64,000 nt of DNA from positions 15,533,501-15,597,500 of the forward strand of contig CM043869.1 in NCBI GenBank assembly GCA_023846275.1, written 5' to 3'. This document shows positions 50,611-62,530 of this stretch, one piece after another; positions within the stretch are counted from its first letter, which is position 1; every line of letters begins with the position of its first letter. Under the pieces are notes generated by a model. That model did not search any database, was not told where the DNA came from, and saw only the letters and a list, made by a program, of their open reading frames with translations. A program made the position numbers and the translations under genes. Source of the DNA: Vanilla planifolia. Its lineage: Eukaryota > Streptophyta > Magnoliopsida > Asparagales > Orchidaceae.

Positions 50611-53600
50611 TCAAACCCCAATAATCAAGGAATGCTTCAAATTGCCCACGTGGAGTACATGAGGACCCAACGATAGTTTCCTATTCCCCGCCTCATCCGC
50701 CAAGCTCATGTCCTTGCAAACATCGACACCAAAAACCACTTTCCCTGTAGCTTTCGGTTGCAGGTGAAGCTTCTCGAACCCCAACAAATGCTTCTTTGGG
50801 CCATTGTACACAGCCGGTGGCGTAGAATACAAGAAGACCGTGTGCCCCCCTGCTCTTCTGCCTATGTTCTCCACTTTGAGCTCCACATCAAATTGGAGAT
50901 TTCGGCACAAACTCTCGGCGACATCCAGCGAAGCACAGCTTTGGTCGAGGCATACGTGCCCCTCTTCGAGAGGAACCGTGATGAGATGAGGGGCTTGCAC
51001 GAGCTCATGGTTGAAATCGGTGTAGCTCAAGCCATCACCAAATGCGTACACCACATCACCCGTGTAAAACCGGTAAGTCCTCCCGGGATAGCCCGTGGAT
51101 GGGTCGGGTCTCATTCGCATGTCCGTCATCAGCACCTTGTCGGCGAATGACTGGGGGTACCATGTCATCGGTAGTCTGCCACCTGAAATCCAACATTATT
51201 TGCAAAAACAAATTGTTGTCAAAGAAAGATGATAAAAAAATCATATAAATGAGAAAAAAACGGGCCATAACACAACCTAAATTACATCTTGTAACTAAAT
51301 TGGAATTATATGTTTTTTTTTGCATATATAAACTAATCAAGGAATTGATAAATACAATCAAGGTTTTAGACAATTTCTGTTAAAAAACGCTCGTTATTAT
51401 ATTTTCATACGTAAATTCTAGACGACGAACGCTCATTTTGTATTAACACTAATAATTAAAGAAAAAGGGAGCGGAAGAGGATGCCTCACTCGGATTGTAT
51501 TTCCCATACAGAATGTCGGCGATCGCAGCCCCGCCGGCCTCGCCGGGGTACCCAACCCAAAGTATGGCTGAGATCCGATCGTCATCCTTGGCGAAGGATA
51601 TGTCGAACGGGCCACCGGACATGATAACTAGTACGACCAAGCCCTTGGCGACCTTGGTGACCTCCTGGACCAGCACCTTCTGCTGCCCAGGGAGGTTGAG
51701 GTCAGTGCGGTCGAAGCTCTCGCGCTCGATCGATTGGTCAGCGCCGACGATGAGGATGGTGACGTCGGCCTTCGCCGCCGCTTGCTTGGCTGGGTCGAGT
51801 TGGAAGCCGTTTGAAGAGCAGGTGACACTACTGCAGGCTGGCACTGCCAAGATCTTCGAGTTTGAGGCCGTCGCCGTTAAACCCTGTAATGGCGTTGTAT
51901 ACTTGCAAGGTGTGCCTGTCGTGTCATGGCGAACCAAAATTAGCTACTAATGTTGATTTGTGATCCTCGAAAGAGGTAATCTTGCTGGGATTTGACATAC
52001 CCTCGTAGTTGCCAAGCATGGTCTTAGTGACATTGATGTTTGGGCCGATGACTGCAAGGGTGGCTATATTGGAGGGGTGGAGAGGGAGAGAGTCGTTGGA
52101 GTTCTTGAGGAGGACAATGCCCTGCCTCGCGGCTTCAAGAGCAAGGTCTTGGTTAGCTTTGGTGCACACATCGGACGGACCAAGTTTACCAAAGGCGAGC
52201 TGTCGTGGATTGCCGTCGAAGAAGCCAAGCCGCATCTGGGTTGCGAAGTTGTTGCTGATGGCCCGGTCCACATCCACCTCGGACAATTTACCAGCCTGGA
52301 TCGCTGCCAAGCTGTGCTGACCCAGGAAGGTCCCGCAGTCGAGATCAAGACCTGCAATAAATTGATCATGGATAGTGATGTGAGGTATGGAACAGATGTA
52401 TCGCTTCAGGCTAATCAACCTAGCAATTATTATTCGACACCAACCAAATTATTAAATTCCTTGACTATTCCTTACCAGATTTAATAGTTATAGCTGCTGC
52501 CTCCTCGGGTGTCTTAGTGTAATGTTGGTCATTATATAGTACTTCAACTGAATCGCAATCAGAAACAATATATCTGAAAAACAATTATAAAGACATTTTC
52601 ATCTGCAGTATCAACTGAAGAAACTCTTTTTTAAATTCAATATGCTAAACATAACAATTATGTTCCAAATTAATCAACAAATACCAGTATATCATGATAA
52701 GTATGAAGGAAGAGGAAGGAACAAAGGGGGGGTACCCATTAAGATTCCAATCTCCTCTAATTGTTCCGGCAAGAAGATCGGGATCAGCACATGTGGGCTT
52801 TCCATTAACCTGGTTGTAAGAGCACATGACACTGGCCACATTTCCATCAACCACGCAGCTCTTGAATGGTGGATTGAAGGTATCTTCCAGGTCCTGCTTT
52901 GAGACCTAACACCCACAAGAAAACCCATAAACCCTGGCGATTCTTATCTTTTTTTCGAAATTTTTAAATTAGTACAATTACAGGAGAACTTGGCACTACG
53001 TTTCCATGTGTTTTCTTGTCTTTTGCCAACTCAGGTCCATTGCCCAATACAAAGCATCACAAGGCAATTAAAAAAAAAAAAGGCCTGATACCTCATGTAC
53101 TGATTCAGTAACAAAATAATTAAACAACTACACCAAAAAAGGAAATAAATGCAGCTAAATTGCGCGAAGAAGTTATGTATACTTACTACTGCATTGAAGG
53201 TGTATCGTTGAATACCCTTCCAATTATCAACATCATATGCAGTATAGTGCTTACAGCAGGCCGCAACCTTGAGTTTACCGGGTTCATCAGCTTCTTGCAA
53301 ACCACTGACGTATGAAGCACCGTACTTGCTCGAGAGCAAGGGATCCTCTCCCGGGGTCTCCTGTCCTCTTCCCCACCGCGGATCTCGAAATATGTTCACA
53401 TTTGGGCTCCAGAATGTGAGCCCAGCGAGCCCCACATTGTACATTGCTCGAGCCTCCGTAGAAACCGCCTGTGCTAGACAATTTCGTTGGTTCTTACTCG
53501 ATTCAACAGGGGAGATAAAAATTGCAAAACCTTCCTTTCTCCTCCATTAAAATGTTCATGTGATCAACCAAATTTTTTCCTTAAAAAACGCTTGACAAAT

Positions 53601-54051
53601 CTGTTCTTAAAAGTTCATTTATCGTTTCCATCAAATATGAAAGATTCACCTTTCCTATGGCTGTAAACAGAGCAGTGTTGAAGGAGGCTGCCGTCAGAAT
53701 CACTTGAGGAAAGCTCGTCGCTCCGGGAACTAGGCTTGAGAAATGCGTCCCCGGCCCGACGTAGGAGACGCCGTGAAGGGCCTCCGACCACCACTCATAG
53801 CTGGGGATTCCCAACCTCCCCACGGCACCAGCCTTGTTCACCAAAAATCCCATCTTCTCCTGCAATGTGAGCCTCCCCACAAGATCCTTCACCCTCGAAC
53901 CAACATCCAGAGTCCGGTTGCAGAAATCAAAACTTGCGAGTGTCGGATTCCCCTCCACATCGCAGGCAAAATTCGGGTTCTGGGATGAAACCCCTCGCAA
54001 ACAAACCAAACAGAGGAGGCCGAGGAGAGAGTAAAGAACGGCTTTCTCCAT
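50611..54051 (-). CDS. Secreted GH3 beta-xylosidase / alpha-L-arabinofuranosidase
   Basis: Seven exons with GT/AG introns join in frame: 54051-53650, 53468-53187, 52905-52736, 52573-52476, 52351-52001, 51915-51490 and 51182-50611 (2301 bases, 766 residues plus stop), the usual length of plant BXL proteins. Residues 1-23 form a signal peptide. The GH3 N-terminal domain holds [25 protein letters not shown] (160-177), CKHYTAYD (K207-H208) and YIVSDCDS with the likely nucleophile D290. The GH3 C-terminal domain includes [13 protein letters not shown] (about 492-504), with candidate acid/base glutamates. An Fn3-like domain ends the protein. N-glycosylation sites include N45. The enzyme removes xylose, and in some relatives arabinose, from cell-wall xylan and arabinan side chains in the apoplast. 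Substrate preference cannot be told from sequence. No lesion seen; the only intact host gene in the window. Confidence 0.95.
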
Positions 54052-54158
54052 TCCTTCCGTCGAACCCAGTTGTGGAAAGAGGGTTACTGATCTCGATTTA
54101 ACTTGTTTGAAGGCTCCTGCTACCTCTTTTCGCCGAGCTCGTGGAAAGTGGTTCTGGG

Positions 54159-54170
54159 CTTATATAGTGC
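54159..54170 (-). promoter_or_regulatory. TATA box of the beta-xylosidase gene
   Basis: The minus strand reads GCACTATATAAGCC about 110 bases upstream of the start codon, the normal distance for a plant TATA box with a leader of roughly 80 bases. Confidence 0.75.
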
Positions 54171-54199
54171 CTGACAGAGGTGTTTGCTTGCAACCCGTG

Positions 54200-57100
54200 A
54201 AGGGTTGGGACGTCCCTTTTCTATATTTTTTTTTTTATTTTAAGCTCCTTGGAAAGAGACCACGAGCTGGAGGACGAAATTCAGTGTCGGATAGTAGCAG
54301 AAGGGATTGGATTGGCTTCGCTAGGAAATAATGTAAGAAGAAACTCATCGGAGTGTGCGCTTTAATGACGTTGAAATTAAAAACCCTACAGGACTCGTGA
54401 GCACATTCATAAATTGAACTTACGTAAATATTAGACACTATATTATATAACTAAAATATTATTTTTATTTTTGAGTGCATTAAAATTATGGGTTTCTTTT
54501 ACAAATGCTTCTAGTAGATTGAATAGTTTCTACTAGAGAGATGGTAAAATTATTCAAATGCTTTGATGTCTGCCTCACAAAAATAAAGTCATTTTATTCT
54601 TTGTGAAGGTTTTGCAACCATCGGTGCTTGGATGAAAAGTTTTTCATTAGATTTATTGTGACTTGTTGACCATTACTTTTCATCATGTCATATCAAAAAA
54701 TTATGATAAATGTATAAGCTTTTTTGTCTCTCAATATCCAATTGTCAATTTTGTTGCATAATTATGATCTAATATAATATATAGATGTTCAAGAATAATA
54801 TGGTAAATTATCATACATTTTTTCTTCAAGACATAATTATTAATGACATTTGTCTTTAGAAGTAACTTGTCAAAACAACTCTAGATTCCAAAAATATGAT
54901 TTTGACTTATCTTAATTATTATTTCTTCTCAGTATATCTCTAATCCAATTGGAAATTGATATTTTGACATTGTGATACTAAACTAATGTACATTAGGCCA
55001 AATGCACACACATAATGTCATAGTCAATATGAATTAAATGATTATAAAATTTCAAAAAATAATTGATATATTTCAATTGCCAAAAGAAGTTTTTACTTGA
55101 AGAAGACTTCTAAAATTAATATGTTTTTATAAAATTCTAATGTAAATCAGACTTTCAAAATTCTATCTTATAGTCATTTTTTCTTTAGGAAGTTTTACTT
55201 GAAGATTCTAAAAAAAATTAATATACTATAATGATACTAAATTTCATAAAATTTGAAACTCATTTCATTTGACTTTCACATAAATCACAAAAATTACAAA
55301 TTATTTGAACAAAGTAGTTTATGTTTGGATATAAAAACTACAATTTGGGGTAGTAATAAAGATCATTTAACATTGAAATTCAAAATCATTTCTTTTTTAA
55401 GACCTCATCCAAATATGATTGTTAGAACAATCATTAATTTATTCAAAAGACATATAATATAAAATAACAAAACGAGGAAATAATTTTACCTATTGACTCC
55501 AAAGAATGCATCGCATAAAACATCATCTAAAGGACCCTTGCTCATAATGACTAAGAAATTAAACATAATAAAAGATATTAAAGAGATTCTCCACAAAGAT
55601 ATTTGAACATTGCCACAACAAAGAACTTTCAAAACAAATTAACAAAAACTTTCATGAATCCAAAAAAAGATTGTTGAAAATTCTAACATCAAGAAAAAAA
55701 TAATGACAACATTGCCCTCTGATTAGCCATGCTTTAAGTTTATATAGGGTGCTAAGGTGAACATAATAAGTAGCACAAAGAAACTTGGGTTGGAAAAGAT
55801 TAACAATTAACTTGGTAGTCTGATTGAATCTCATGGGGGTGTTAGTGATGAGTGACACTAGTTTGTAGGTCAAAGGTAAGAACGTTGATTAAATGATGTT
55901 ATGTCTACTTTTTTTTTATCATCTATGTAGTCTAAAAATGACTTGGGACAATATGACTAATTAAAAAACTAAAAAATAATCTAAAATGAATAATAGTAAC
56001 TTCTGATCTATTTAAACATTTCTTGAGACATTAAGTAATGCAAATGATATAATATAATATGAAAATAGAGAATATTATAAAATGCATATAATCAACCTAA
56101 TATTTAGTATAGGATAATAATCATCATATAGTGATCTATGTTGATCATGGTGATCCTTGATTTAAAGGATTGAAGAAGGATGAAAGGTAGCTAGATAAAA
56201 GTTATGAGTCACAAGAGATATTTAGGATTAGATAACATCTTTTAAGGTAATATACTTAGTAGATATTAAAAGATCTTAAGATCTACTCTAATGATCACAA
56301 GGTGAATGAAGATCCTAAAAGGAATAATATATAGTTGCAAGGTGTCCTGATAATATAATGGTCACAGTGTAGTACGTGAAAGGACTTAAGAAGGCTTTAG
56401 GAGGTATTATCATAACTTCATAAAGATGCCTCAAGAAGAAGGAAGCCTTAAAATGTATTTTCAAGGTACTAATAAGAACTCTTGAAGGACATAACTTGTT
56501 GGAAGATGAGAAAGACTTGAGACCCTTTGAGAAGGAAGGAAAAGTCTAATTGATGTCTTAAGGAGAATAAAAAAATATCCATGAAAGGGTTTTTGCATGG
56601 GACTGAGATGAGTATGGGTTGAGCTAGATTGTGCAATATTTTATAGACAATATTTCTAAATGTTTAGTAAGATTTTGACTAAGTCTTGAACTAGAATGTC
56701 CTATAAAAGTTTATTATCTTACCACAATTTTTCGAATTATTGAATTTTGACATATGTGGAGGAGGTTATACTTAATTTATTAAATCTATAGAGAAAGGTT
56801 TCTTAATAAGTGAAATTTGATATTTTAATTCAATGCAATCAAAATTAGATGAAATTTTATTTTAAAAAGTCAAGGTTATAGCTCACTTAAATTTTTAGTT
56901 TATGTAAATTATATTATATTGTTTTTAAAAAATTGATTGAAACCTATAAAACCTTAAGAAGGATCATAAAAAGTATTATTAGCAAAGATAGAGACCAAAT
57001 CTATAGAAAAGATCATATCCTTAACACACAAATAGACAGACATATAGGCACATTAGTCAACCAAGAGAATTATGTTATTCCTTTATCAATGTACATGGAT

Positions 57101-58070
57101 GATATTACACTCGATGAAGCTTAGATGAGTGAAGAAAGCAAAAAAGGGAGAAATGGACATAAAGTTGGCAAACAATAGTCGATATGTCAATATTAACTTA
57201 CCCACAACCAATAGAAGACTCCAAAATGGTCTCAAAATTCAAAGCCAATATTAACTTACCCATTGAGATCAACAAAACCATTATAATGCAATTTGATCTA
57301 GCTTATAATTGGTAGAAGCCACCAAGAGGGAGAGGGATTAAAACTGCTTAGAAGGCTAGTTGGAGTCAAGTGCTCTAGTGTAAGATGAAGGTAATGTGGG
57401 AAGCAAATTCAATGTAATACTCCTCACCAAGGTCAAAGGGTATGCCACAAATGAGTCTTACAATTTTGGTTGCACCAATAAGTAGTAAAGCATAGTTGTA
57501 ATTAGTAAGACAACTTTGTTGTTATGGTCCTTGGCTATGACATTAGCCTTGGGACATACCAAAGTATCATATAAATTTAACATCACTATTATACATGTAC
57601 ATATTAAAATTTCTTTTTCCTTAGATCATACATTAACATGCAATGCAAATAAGTAACATCCATGCTTTCTTTCTCAAATTAAAAGATATAATATCATAAG
57701 TAATTATTATTTCTAAAGAATTATATGACATGCCAATCTACGTTGTTTCATAACAAGATAAATTAGAAAGTTATACATCACTATTTAAATGGCAATAGTT
57801 TAACTTTTCAAAATGCTTCTTGTTCAATAACAACATTCTTATCCTATTATGTGAACCATCCAAATCTACACATTTTACTCAACATATCTTGAGCCATTAT
57901 AATAGGATTAATAGAAAAATCCAACATAATGTTACCTGCAAGATCAAAGTAAATAAATTATGCTATATGTCATGAATATACACATAAAATAATTGAATGC
58001 TCAAAATATATAAAAGTAACTCATACAAGATAAACAAATATATACCAATTCAGCCCTTCTCATTTTACAT
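54200..58070. other. Intergenic DNA upstream of the beta-xylosidase gene
   Basis: No gene is supported. About 54060-54350, with balanced composition, is likely promoter; beyond it the sequence is AT-rich. A phrase CAATATTAACTTACCCA occurs twice (about 57188 and 57245) within an unrecognised segment. No transposon domain was read. Confidence 0.5.
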
Positions 58071-58073
58071 GAC

Positions 58074-58620
58074 TTATCATTATTCAAACTATATTATGCT
58101 TTTCATAGTTCAATACCACTCATACCATATTACAACTTTTGTGGAACACCACTACTTAAGCTATATAACATCTTTTATGTCTCATCACCACCTAAGCTAT
58201 TACACCTTTTGTGGGTCACCATCGTTTAGGATATATTTGTAACATCCTAAAAGAGAGAAAAATTTATTTTAAAGAAAATTTGTGATATAAAGAAATGGTT
58301 GATGATTTTAAGGAGGGGGAAGTCATAAAATAATGATTTTGATAAAACAACTATTTAAATCAAAATTATTATTTTATAAAACTTTTTTCTTTTAGATCAT
58401 CAATCATTTCTTTATATAACATATTTTCTTTAAAATAAATTATTTCTTTTTTTGAGATATTATAATATTGCACCTCTAATGATGCATCATTATTTGGGTT
58501 ATAATACACCTTTCATGTCTCATCACTACCCAAGATATATTATACCTCTCATAGCTCATCACCACTTAGACTATATAACACTTCTAGTGGTTCATCACCA
58601 CTCAATCTATATGTTAGTTT
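58074..58620. repeat. 36-bp tandem repeat array, interrupted
   Basis: Units begin TCATCACCAC and run about 36 bases through CTATATAACACCTTT to CATAGT. Unit starts at 58109, 58145 and 58181, and after the interruption at 58520, 58556 and 58592, keep an exact 36-base spacing; a shorter unit begins near 58216. About eight or nine diverged units are seen. Because 36 is a multiple of three, the frames over the array show a 12-residue repeat of His, Tyr and Ser, which does not mean it is coding. Confidence 0.9.
58238..58464. mobile_element. Fold-back MITE-like element inside the 36-bp array
   Basis: The 227-bp segment is an almost complete inverted repeat. Its left end TGTAACATCCTAAAA pairs with the right end (TATAATATCTCAAAA on the opposite strand), and the arms at about 58260-58304 and 58394-58445 pair over some 50 bases. 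The centre (58322-58384) is itself palindromic. ATATT flanks both sides (58233-58237 and 58465-58469), an apparent 5-bp target duplication. No coding capacity. The superfamily cannot be assigned from the duplication length alone. Confidence 0.8.
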
Positions 58621-58642
58621 ATACCTATATAGAAGGTTTACA

Positions 58643-58672
58643 TGTGTGTGTGTGTGTGGGTGGGTGTGGGTG
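58643..58672. repeat. (GT)n microsatellite with GGGTG variants
   Basis: About eight GT dinucleotides run into GGGTGGGTGTGGGTG directly after the 36-bp array. Confidence 0.9.
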
Positions 58673-60440
58673 ATGCTCATGCCATTACACTCAACCTTAT
58701 TCTCATGCAAGTAATAATCATGCCATATGAATTCAACATGCTCATAAACTTAGCTATCATGCATCACTAAACTAACAAAAAATACTACATCTAAGTAATC
58801 AAGCAAATAGAAAATAATTAGATGCATAATACATTAGTACTAAATCACCTTTATGATTTTCAAAGAGTTTAGTATTCAATTTCTCTCTCTTTCTTATTCT
58901 CTTTTTTTCGTACAATTATACATAAAACATACATTTCATTTCCAACTTATGCTCAATGTATTATCACTATTACATTTATTACATTAGTTAAGGCACTTTG
59001 GACTTACTAGACTTAATTAGATTCATTTTGATCAAATTGTTTATTGGCACCATCAAACCTTTTAATTCTTTCACCCAATTATTTGATGTGTGTCTAAAGC
59101 ACCCTCTGATTGCTCCTACACTCTGATTGAATCATCATTCTATGTTCATCAAACATTCAAATGACTATACAATGGGCAATAAATGCTTTAAGAATTAATT
59201 CAATTCCCTCATCCAACATTCTCTTATCCCAATCAAATTATTCAATTCCCTTACTAAAACTTTTTACACCTTATCAAAAATTCATTAGAGTGTCAGAAAA
59301 ACAACTGATAAAGGTTTGAAGCATATTGTGTCAAATTTTGCATATTGTTTGTTGGCCCTCAAAGTCCATGCACCAAACAATCAGATAGTTTAATTACCTC
59401 TCTTTTGAGCATTTAATATCCATTATGTAATCATTTAATAATTGATAAGTGTATGATAGAGACTCTATCTTATTTTTAATATCTTATTAGAAAATCTAAT
59501 GTCTTAATCAGACTGCTCAATAGTAACATGAAGCTATAGACATTATTAAGGCATTTAAATCATTTTGTCACATTTTACTAAAAGTCTTAATAGTTCCTTA
59601 GATTCCTTCTAGAAGATATCCTTTTCTTAGGTAACTTTATTTCATGCACATATTGGTCTCTATGAATTACCATCAAAATTGTGATTAAAATAAGGGAAAA
59701 CTCACCATGTTTTAAAGTAAGAATTCTTCATATTATCTTTCTTATATCGAGCCTTTCACTGAATCCTTCTATACATGAATCACTTTTCCCTTCTTTCCTA
59801 TTGGCAACTCTATTGAATTTGACATTATTTCTCTCTCCTTATCCCCCACTAGTGTTTGTCATCTTATTAAAGGATTTTAATATATCCATTAATTAATCAA
59901 CTCAAGTTATTTTTTTATAAAACTTTAACCTTTAATGTTATCATTGAACCACATGTAATCTTTATGAAATTACCATCAATAAACTCTATTTATCATATTT
60001 TATAGTATTCTATATTTTCTTACCATTAAGAGTTGCATATATATACTATGGTTTTTACTACCTTAATAAAAAAATATCATTGTTTTGAGAAATTTTTACA
60101 TTTCATTAAATTTTGAAATAGAATGAAGTTTCATTAATCACATATTACATGTATATAGGATATTATGGAATGTTATAATCCTTTGTTATTACAAAAATTA
60201 TTTTTCTTGAAATTAAAAATAATTTAGGATATCTTATAAAACATATCATTTTTCAAGTTCCTATACAACCTCTCTCTCTATTTGTGATTCACCCAATGAA
60301 TTTGCACTATTACAATCCCTTTATTACTCAGTTACTTTATTTCTTTAACATTATTGCTCATGCTATGTTGCATCTCACAAACCCTTAAATCATATTCAAC
60401 AACATAAAAGGATCAACAACACACCTTATTAAAGCTAAAA
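58673..60440. other. AT-rich intergenic DNA
   Basis: No supported gene. The right end may include the 3' LTR of the leftward gypsy relic that starts at about 60450, by position only. Confidence 0.45.
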
Positions 60441-60449
60441 CATAGAATA

Positions 60450-62530
60450 CATTATGAATACTAGCCAATTTGAAGATAGAGCTATTATGTATGCAATTTC
60501 TTCAATTTGTTTAGCAATATAAAAATGTTTAATATAACAAATTTGCCACTCTTTCCAAATTTGGAGAGTTCCTTCATAAGTCTTACCGTAAGGAATACAT
60601 GCTCATCTCCTAAAATTCTACTTTTTTGTGTTTTGCAACCAAATATCTCTTTTTAGTGGTCATACTCTTTTTGCATCCAATCTTTGATGATTTAGATGTT
60701 CTTTGTAGCTTTTTTCATTATTTGAACACTAATTCATTAAATTTTTAGTCTCTTCATACCTGCACAAAGATGAGTAACATTTTCTATTATACAATGATTC
60801 ATGTCATGCTATATTTGGATAAAAATTATTGTCATAAACAAATTTAGTCAAGGTAATATACATATCTTAATTACCTTCAAAATCCATGAAACATAATCTA
60901 AGCATGTATTTTAGTGCCTTTATAGCTCTCTATATGTTCCCATCCATAAGATGATGAAATGTAGTATTGAACTTCAACAAAGTATCAAAAACTTTTTTGT
61001 ATGCTTCTCTAGAAATGAGAAGTGAACTTTTAATCTCTATAAAATTGTATAACATGAAGAACTCCATGTAATCAAAATCTAATGAACATATTGTTGTGCT
61101 AGTCTCTTAGTAGAATTTATAATCCTAATAAAAAATTAGTGCATAAACTTTAACAACTTATTCATAACTACCTATATTGTATCATATCCTTGACTAGTTC
61201 TATAAACATCTACTCTTACTTTGAAATAAGAATAACGAGTAATTGTAGTAACCTATTAGTCTTTATTTCTCAACACTTGCTTATTGACATACCATGAATT
61301 TGTTCTTAGTTAACTATATCCCTTTTCATACTAGGCCACCAAATAATTGTTTGATATCCTATTACACCTTGAACATAAATTCCATTTTTGGAATACATGG
61401 CATTTTCATTCATATTAAATTCATTCTCTCTTCTTTGAAGGGCTCTTGATTTTATTTTCTATATTTATTTATATTTGTTCTAAGATTCTTTAAGTTCTTG
61501 CTCTTAATCCATAGTAATTGCCAATAAGAAAAAGTTTCTTTCATTTGCATAGGATAAAATATTTAATTGTAATTGAGCCATCTCAATATTCAATTGAGCT
61601 TCATTAGTGGTAAATATCAAGCTACTCTTATGAGGTCTTCTACTCATACTATCAACTATCACATTAATTTTAGTTGGATGATATCTCTAATCATAGCCTT
61701 CTATTTGCTCAAACCAACTTAAGATTATGCATTGGATATTTTTTTCATTCAATCTGAGTTGTGAAGAAGCATAAGAAATTAATTTTTCTTTTTACATGTG
61801 CATACAATATAATCCTGTTATAAAAGCATCTTTGTACACCTAAAATTCAATATCATTTTCAAGAAAAGCTAGATTTGTTGAAAAATCATATTTTCGTTCA
61901 GTTCCTACAAATTCTTCTCTCGTGTTACATCTTATCTCACTCTAATCAGACTTTCTTTTGTATAAGCCTTATTAGAGATACTACAATTTGTAAGAAAGAC
62001 TAATGACATTTTCTTTTGTATAAGCCTTATTAGAGGCACTATAATTTATCAAAAACCCATGAAATTTTTTTTATAATAACTTACCAACCTAATAATAAAA
62101 CTTTTAATTTTAATAACATTTGTTGACCTTAACAATTCTTCAATTGTAGCCACATTCTAGGAATCCACAAAAATTTCTTTACATTTATCAGGTGTCATGA
62201 GAATAAGACTTGTTTTAATTAGAAATTATACTTTAAAAATTCTACAAATAATTGGTGCTTTCTTAATCATTACAACACCAATTTCAAATACATTTCATGC
62301 TCCTTTTTCTCACTTAAATAATTTAAGATATTATCAATGAAAATAATTAAAAATTAATCCAACCATTATCTAAATACCCTATTCATCAGATCTATAAACA
62401 TCACTAAAATATTTGTGAGACCAAATGGTAGCATTAATATTTCATAATGGTCAAACTCAATTATGAACTCAATCTTCAAAATATCATCCATTCAAAATTT
62501 TAATTGGTGATAACCAAACTTGTGGGCACC
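60450..62530 (-). mobile_element. Ty3/gypsy relic C
   Basis: Leftward element. From right to left: reverse transcriptase at about 62530-62270 ('FGYHQLKF', 'HYEILMLPFGLTN', 'MFIDLMNRVF', then 'FLIIFIDNILNY', where the second catalytic Asp of F-x-DD is Asn), RNase H and integrase zinc-finger relics to about 61260, a decayed integrase core, and the integrase C-terminus at about 60635-60540 ('GDEHVFLTVRLMKELSKFGK', family GDHVFLKVSPMKG...FGK). The reverse transcriptase reading stops abruptly near 62530, so the 5' half was lost or displaced. Non-functional. Confidence 0.78.
61952..62058. repeat. 58-bp direct duplication in gypsy relic C
   Basis: TTTCTTTTGTATAAGCCTTA starts at 61952 and again at 62010, with the following 25 or so bases similar (ATTAGAGATACTACAATTT versus ATTAGAGGCACTATAATTT). 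It is a local tandem duplication within the decayed element. Confidence 0.85.

Noticed and set aside
51495..51950. 151-codon plus-strand frame and similar plus-strand frames within the beta-xylosidase gene
   Set aside because: They are antisense shadows of GH3 exons and cross intron boundaries.
58074..58620. The 36-bp array as a CRISPR-like array
   Set aside because: Units are contiguous and diverged, with no constant-repeat/variable-spacer alternation, and the sequence is a plant genome.
57997..58673. Open frames rich in His, Tyr and Ser at the 36-bp array as a repeat protein
   Set aside because: The 12-residue periodicity follows from a 36-bp non-coding repeat, and the frame is interrupted by the fold-back insert; no start context or domain.
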